From Bacilli bacterium (lineage in GTDB: Bacteria; Bacillota_I; Bacilli_A; RF39; UBA660), in the NCBI GenBank assembly GCA_017434825.1, contig JAFSGC010000004.1:1-64000 (forward strand): DNA of 64,000 bases. The letters are read 5' to 3'. Each line of letters opens with the position of its first letter. Within the stretch, counting starts at the first letter, position 1. The notes under the pieces are model-generated. The model made no database searches. It was not told where the DNA came from and worked only from the letters and a program-made list of their open reading frames with translations. Shown one piece after another: positions 60,034 to 64,000 of this stretch. The position numbers and the translations under genes are program-made.

Positions 60034-61572
60034 TTACTTATCACAATCACCTATTTGAATGCAACTTACATAATATTTTGAATTTTTGTTTAATTCATCA
60101 TTAATATAATTAATATCATATTTTTCTAGTAATGTTGGTTCGCAACTAAATAAATTTGTTCCAAGACCTATCTTATTGCCTTTAATATTTGCTCCCATCG
60201 CCGCTAAAGTTGTTGGAAAATAATCTAAAGTACTAAAACGCCTATTCTTTGTACACTTACTTTCAACTTCAGAATTAATAAATGCATTATACACATATCT
60301 ATTATCATACGCCACATTATCAAATGAATATTGATTCATACTAAGGTGATCCCCTGTGATTACAATGGCAGTGTCATCATAAAAATCTTGTTTTTCTAGC
60401 CAAGATAAAAATTCATTTAATTGATAACTAGCACATCTAATTGAATTTAGATAAGTATTATCACTTACATGTTCACAAAAATCACTAGAGTATCCATTGG
60501 GAGCATGCGTATCCACCGTTAACATTGTAAAATTAAACGGATTATTCTCTTTTGAAATCTCTAATAGTTTTTGTTTAGCATAGTTATATAAAATTTCATC
60601 TTCATATCCCCAGTTTTTATAATAATTATCTGAAATTACTTGTTCTTCCTTAGCAGTATAATAATCTAAAATCTCATAATTACCATGTTGAGAAAAGTAT
60701 AATTTTCTTCCTCCAAAAGTTGAATCAGATCCTACCATTAAATAGTTTTTATACCCATTTTCTAATAATATTTCACCAATTGAATAAGCACCAGGAAGAA
60801 AAACATCATAGTTCTCATATTCAGAATTACCATCTTCAGGATCATTTGTGTTATCAAACAACACTTTATATGGAACACCAGAACTTTGAGAAATCATCGC
60901 CGCTATTGTCCATCCAGAACCAAAAACTTGTTTTGCTCCCCCAACTGAATCATTAAATGAAAAATTATAATTTTTATCTGCTATATCTATAAGTTCAGGA
61001 ATATAATTTTTATCATAGCTTCCACCAAGTTCATAATTTGAAAAAGTACTTTCCATAGATTCTAAGTAGATATATATTAAGTTCTTTTTAGTATTAAATG
61101 AAATATCAGCATCCTCAGCAGAAACATATTCCTCTTTGAAAAAATTACTTTCTACTAAATTAGAATTAATAAATTCCCAAATATGAAATTTATTAAAAGC
61201 AAAAATTATTGAAATAACCAATAATAAAATCGGAATATATTTAGTCACTTTCTTATATATAAAGTTATCTAATAAATCAAATTTAAATTGTTTTCTAAAT
61301 ATCTCGATAGTTATTATATTTTCATTTTTTGCACAAACTCTATTAAAAAATTCTAAGATAAATACTATTATTATCCAAACTATGATGATTACTATAACCA
61401 GCGATATAAACTCTTTTATAAGTGATTTACTTGCATTCCCCACAGAAAACATCAAAGTATATAACACTTGATTAAAATTATCAAAGAAAAAATTATTGGT
61501 AGCCCATATTGTAGAACTTAAAATTATTAGCGATAATAATATTAATATTCTATTTATTATTTTTTTTAACAT
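60034..61572 (-). CDS. LTA synthase/phosphoglycerol transferase-like sulfatase-fold protein
   Basis: The 512-residue protein has three membrane helices (about 5-25, 50-75, 105-125) and an extracellular sulfatase-fold domain. Metal and catalytic motifs are IYIYLESMESTFS (Glu), GSGWTIAAMISQSSG with the nucleophilic Thr, LTVDTHAPNGY and IVITGDHLSM. The WTIA context is closer to the OpgB-type phosphoglycerol transferases than to LtaS. It probably transfers glycerol- or ethanolamine-phosphate to a surface polymer. I start at the ATG at 61572, which lies inside the end of the preceding small membrane-protein gene. Confidence 0.85.
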   Translation of the reverse strand: MLKKIINRILILLSLIILSSTIWATNNFFFDNFNQVLYTLMFSVGNASKSLIKEFISLVIVIIIVWIIIVFILEFFNRVCAKNENIITIEIFRKQFKFDLLDNFIYKKVTKYIPILLLVISIIFAFNKFHIWEFINSNLVESNFFKEEYVSAEDADISFNTKKNLIYIYLESMESTFSNYELGGSYDKNYIPELIDIADKNYNFSFNDSVGGAKQVFGSGWTIAAMISQSSGVPYKVLFDNTNDPEDGNSEYENYDVFLPGAYSIGEILLENGYKNYLMVGSDSTFGGRKLYFSQHGNYEILDYYTAKEEQVISDNYYKNWGYEDEILYNYAKQKLLEISKENNPFNFTMLTVDTHAPNGYSSDFCEHVSDNTYLNSIRCASYQLNEFLSWLEKQDFYDDTAIVITGDHLSMNQYSFDNVAYDNRYVYNAFINSEVESKCTKNRRFSTLDYFPTTLAAMGANIKGNKIGLGTNLFSCEPTLLEKYDINYINDELNKNSKYYVSCIQIGDCDK

Positions 61573-61888
61573 TATTTTTGCCTTTTCTAACTTCAAGATT
61601 TATTTTTATATTATTATTAAAAAATTTAAAAATGTAAGGTAAAACTATAGCTACCACAAGTGATACAGCCATATATTTTAAACAAAAATCATAAGTGAAA
61701 GTTTCTTCAGTATAAAAGAAGTTCTTTTCAGTACTAATAAACCAAACTACAGCATTACCAATAAAATTAACAAAGAAATTATATACAAAATATTTAATAA
61801 TTAAAAATATATTTTGCTCATTATGATTAATTTGCCAATCTATCATTAGTGATATAAATCCTGGAAAAAATAAACATATTATATTCAT
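61550..61888 (-). CDS. Small membrane protein of a surface-polymer operon
   Basis: A 112-residue protein with about three hydrophobic segments (residues 1-15, 30-50, 68-92) and a basic C-terminus (EVRKGKNNVKKNNK). It has GAGGTG before the ATG and overlaps the phosphotransferase start by 23 bases. No family recognised; small integral proteins of this kind accompany capsule or teichoic-acid enzymes. Confidence 0.6.
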   Translation of the reverse strand: MNIICLFFPGFISLMIDWQINHNEQNIFLIIKYFVYNFFVNFIGNAVVWFISTEKNFFYTEETFTYDFCLKYMAVSLVVAIVLPYIFKFFNNNIKINLEVRKGKNNVKKNNK

Positions 61889-61925
61889 AAAACACCTCTT
61901 CTTAGTCTTATTGTATCACAATATA

Positions 61926-61955
61926 AAAAAAGAACATACCTTTTAGTATGTTCTA
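61926..61955 (-). terminator. Terminator of the anchored Thr/Asn-rich gene
   Basis: AGAACATAC/GTATGTTCT hairpin just after the stop of the preceding gene (61959), followed by seven T residues on the minus strand. Confidence 0.85.
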
Positions 61956-61958
61956 GAA

Positions 61959-62702
61959 TTAACAATTCGAAAACGGTTCATTTTTTATTAACTCTAAAGA
62001 TTTATTAAAAGTGAATTTTCTTCCTGCAAAGTCAGAACCATCATCTATACATGCAGAAAGGCATTCAGTATATTTAACCACAATTTGAGCTGGATCAACC
62101 TCAACTTCAACACTTGGAGATATACTTTCATTTGCAAATGTTACTTTAGGTACTTTATCATTCAATAAATCTATTACTTTGCCAGTTGAATCAATTAATA
62201 AAGCATTCTCATTTGAACATTGATACATAGCCTTATTATATTTAATTACATAGTAGTTGCCTAATTTAGATATTTGAACTTCATCAGTATACATAATCGT
62301 CTTTTCTACAAGAGTTTTGTTATTATAAACAAGTTTAAGTGATGTATTTTCTACATTACCTGTTTCATTTTTAACATATACTTGAATTGAATCTGTTTGA
62401 TTTGCAAAATGCATTACATTTGTCTTATCGTCAACAAAATCAGTGTATTTAATACAATCTGTTCCGCAATCGATTTCTTGTGCAATCACTTCAGCATCTT
62501 CATCAGTAGATGTTTCATTATTGGTATCACTCTCATCTGTTGTATTATTATTTACTACAGGAGTTTTATTTCCATCTACTTGTGGGTCCTTTCCAATAAA
62601 TTGAACACCAATTAGAATTCCAAGTGGAATACATAATACTATACATATTATTGCTGTAATAAAAGCTACCTTTCCTGAAGAATTTGTTTTCTTCTCTTCC
62701 AT
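61959..62702 (-). CDS. Membrane-anchored protein with Thr/Asn/Asp-rich linker
   Basis: The 247-residue protein has a short cytoplasmic part, one helix (about 12-35), a low-complexity linker (NKTPVVNNNTTDESDTNNETS) and an exterior domain of about 165 residues with four Cys (CGTDCIKY, CLSACIDD) plus a fifth at the C-terminus (NEPFSNC). The paired cysteines suggest disulfides. No family recognised. It has its own terminator and lies between gtrA and the LTA-like operon. Confidence 0.65.
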   Translation of the reverse strand: MEEKKTNSSGKVAFITAIICIVLCIPLGILIGVQFIGKDPQVDGNKTPVVNNNTTDESDTNNETSTDEDAEVIAQEIDCGTDCIKYTDFVDDKTNVMHFANQTDSIQVYVKNETGNVENTSLKLVYNNKTLVEKTIMYTDEVQISKLGNYYVIKYNKAMYQCSNENALLIDSTGKVIDLLNDKVPKVTFANESISPSVEVEVDPAQIVVKYTECLSACIDDGSDFAGRKFTFNKSLELIKNEPFSNC

Positions 62703-62751
62703 TTTTTAACACCCTTTCTTTAAGAAAATTATACCATATTTTTAAGAATAC

Positions 62752-62790
62752 AAACAAAAAAACTAATTATGTTTTTCAATAATTAGTTTT
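62752..62790 (-). terminator. Terminator of the GT2-gtrA unit
   Basis: AAAACTAATTAT/ATAATTAGTTTT hairpin overlapping the gtrA stop, followed by T residues on the minus strand. Confidence 0.7.
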
Positions 62791-63152
62791 CTAGTTACAA
62801 AGTTATATACCATTACTACTGCTGTTGCAAATAACTTAACTATAAGTTCATGAATATGAATTAAATCAACACCAATATATAGTAATATCGAATTAATTAC
62901 TAATCCAATTACACTTAATACTACAAAAGTAATAGCTTCTTTTTTAGTTTGTTTTTTAGCATCAAATACCCATTTAATACTTGCAATATAATTAAAGATT
63001 AGCGAAATAGTAAATGATATTACTTGAGCAATTAAATAATGACAATCAATTGGAGTTTGAGTAAGAAGCGCAAAGATACCGTAATCAATTACAAATGCAG
63101 TTCCTCCTACTACTAAAAACTTTAAGATTTGTTTAATTAAATTCTTATTCAT
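62763..63152 (-). CDS. GtrA-family membrane protein
   Basis: GtrA proteins are four-helix membrane proteins thought to flip or channel polyprenyl-linked sugars made by a partner GT2 enzyme. The 129-residue product shows KFLVVGGTAFVIDYGIFALL, SFTISLIFNYIASIKWVF and the end VMVYNFVTRKLIIE, all typical. Its start overlaps the GT2 stop by eight bases. Confidence 0.9.
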   Translation of the reverse strand: MNKNLIKQILKFLVVGGTAFVIDYGIFALLTQTPIDCHYLIAQVISFTISLIFNYIASIKWVFDAKKQTKKEAITFVVLSVIGLVINSILLYIGVDLIHIHELIVKLFATAVVMVYNFVTRKLIIEKHN

Positions 63153-64000
63153 AGTCTCTATTCATCATATTCATAAGTATTTCATATAATTGCTTATGTT
63201 TTTTTACTATTACTTGTAATATAACTCCACTTACCCATAAAAGTAATGATATTACTAAGAATATTGAAGCTACAATTAAGCTAGGAAATCTTGGTACCAT
63301 ACTTGTTTTATAGAACTCTACTACTACAGGCACTCCTAGTATTAATGCCAAAACTAAGAAAATGAATGCAAAAATATTAAAGAATGCAGCAGGTTTATAT
63401 TCTTTGAATAATACCGCTATTGTTTTTAAAACTTTAGCTCCATCTTTGTATGTATTTAATTTTGATTCACTGCCTTCAGGACGATCTTTATAGTTAACAG
63501 GAACTTCTACTAAACGATAGTTTTTATCAACCGCATGAATAGTCATTTCAGTTTCAATTTCAAAGCCTTTAGATAAAACTGGGAACCCTTTTACAAATTC
63601 ATAACTAAATGCACGATATCCAGTCATAATATCTTTTACTTTATTTTTAAATAAAGTATTGATACAAAATCTAACTAACTTATTTCCTAAATTATGAAAT
63701 GGTCTTTTATTTTCAGTAAAATATGTTGAAGAAAGACGATCACCAATAACCATGTCAGCTTTTCTTTCCAAAATTAAATCACACATTTCACGCGCATTTT
63801 CTGCAGGGTATGTATCATCACCATCAATCATTAAATAACATTCAGCTTTAATTTGTCTGAACATACTTCTTACTACATTACCTTTTCCTTGTTTATATTC
63901 ATAACGAACTACTGCGCCTGCTTTTTTTGCAATTTCTGCAGTTTTATCACTTGAATTATTATCATAAACGTAGATTGTAGCCTCAGGTAAAGCTTTCTTA
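63145..64000 (-). CDS. GT2 glycosyltransferase, GtrB/DPM1-like (5' end cut off)
   Basis: The frame is open from the right edge to 63145, about 285 codons, so the start lies outside the window. The visible N-terminal part has IYVYDNNSSDKTAEIAKKAG, a GKGNVVRSMF loop and the metal-binding MIDGDDTYPAE, followed by VIGDRLSS, MTGYRAFSYEF, GFEIETEMTIHA and two membrane helices at the C-terminus (about 60-120 residues before the end). It is a polyprenyl-phosphate sugar transferase partner of the downstream GtrA. The substrate sugar is unknown. Confidence 0.88.
   Translation of the reverse strand, partial: KKALPEATIYVYDNNSSDKTAEIAKKAGAVVRYEYKQGKGNVVRSMFRQIKAECYLMIDGDDTYPAENAREMCDLILERKADMVIGDRLSSTYFTENKRPFHNLGNKLVRFCINTLFKNKVKDIMTGYRAFSYEFVKGFPVLSKGFEIETEMTIHAVDKNYRLVEVPVNYKDRPEGSESKLNTYKDGAKVLKTIAVLFKEYKPAAFFNIFAFIFLVLALILGVPVVVEFYKTSMVPRFPSLIVASIFLVISLLLWVSGVILQVIVKKHKQLYEILMNMMNRDYE

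Overview
The window reads as a chromosomal segment of a very AT-rich, Gram-positive, endospore-forming Bacillota. It has a peptidoglycan pathway (murG, murB, divIB, dacF), Firmicutes-type division genes (divIVA, sepF), an LTA-synthase-like phosphotransferase, three T-box leaders and many sporulation genes (spoIIP, spoIIIAH, gerE, gerM, yqfC, yqfD, spoIIAA/sigF, spoVAC/AD/AE). The low GC, small intergenic gaps and trimmed gene sets fit an uncultured gut Bacilli/Erysipelotrichia-type lineage, but no rRNA is present and the taxon is inference. I see no CRISPR array, insertion sequence or prophage.

Layout. 0-3.6 kb: cell-wall genes murG-murB-divIB followed by queH. 3.6-9.3 kb: a GDPD enzyme, a cadherin-like membrane protein, and the conserved block spoIIP-(yqxA-like)-lepA-(HTH protein)-hemW, with rpsT diverging from it and gpr absent. 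9.4-18.7 kb: rpsT, an exported transglutaminase-like protein, pyk, a decayed small operon at 12.2-12.8 kb, miaA and tmcAL on overlapping divergent promoters, a large membrane protein, and a TetR-controlled three-gene envelope operon. 18.7-24.6 kb: tRNA-Arg(CCG), rseP-cdsA-divIVA-sepF, a sortase with a papain-like partner, and an ABC exporter. 24.7-32.6 kb: a T-box glyS operon, tdk, recO-yqzL-era-dgkA-ybeY-vanZ-like-yqfD-yqfC, yqeY and rpsU. 32.6-35.4 kb: a peptide-secretion operon with a C39 peptidase/ABC transporter, a short adaptor-like protein and two double-glycine-leader peptides. 35.5-37.3 kb: spoIIIAH-gerE-gerM, each with a plausible sporulation-sigma promoter, then tRNA-Arg(UCU). 37.5-43.4 kb: miaB, a T-box GNAT-serS operon, SOS-controlled dinB-yolD and a proline-rich tail-anchored protein. 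43.5-46.3 kb: spoIIAA-sigF-spoVAC-spoVAD-spoVAE. 46.4-53.5 kb: trkH/trkA, fabG-like, a T-box operon of an unknown gene plus asnA, and dacF. 53.6-64 kb: TM2 protein, hydrolase/Mur-ligase pair, GT-C-like protein, ylxM-ftsY, yebC/yeeN-like, LTA-synthase-like operon, gtrA and a truncated GT2 gene.

The most notable points are these. (1) The sigma-F locus lacks spoIIAB, and its SpoIIAA-like protein carries Glu-Glu where the phosphorylated serine should be. (2) The small double-glycine peptide operon has a 39-bp upstream element that recurs almost identically 22.6 kb away, in front of a frameshifted small operon. (3) Each T-box operon carries an extra, mostly uncharacterised gene, and the asn operon holds an eight-residue reading frame with two Asn codons that runs into a 14-bp hairpin upstream of asnA.
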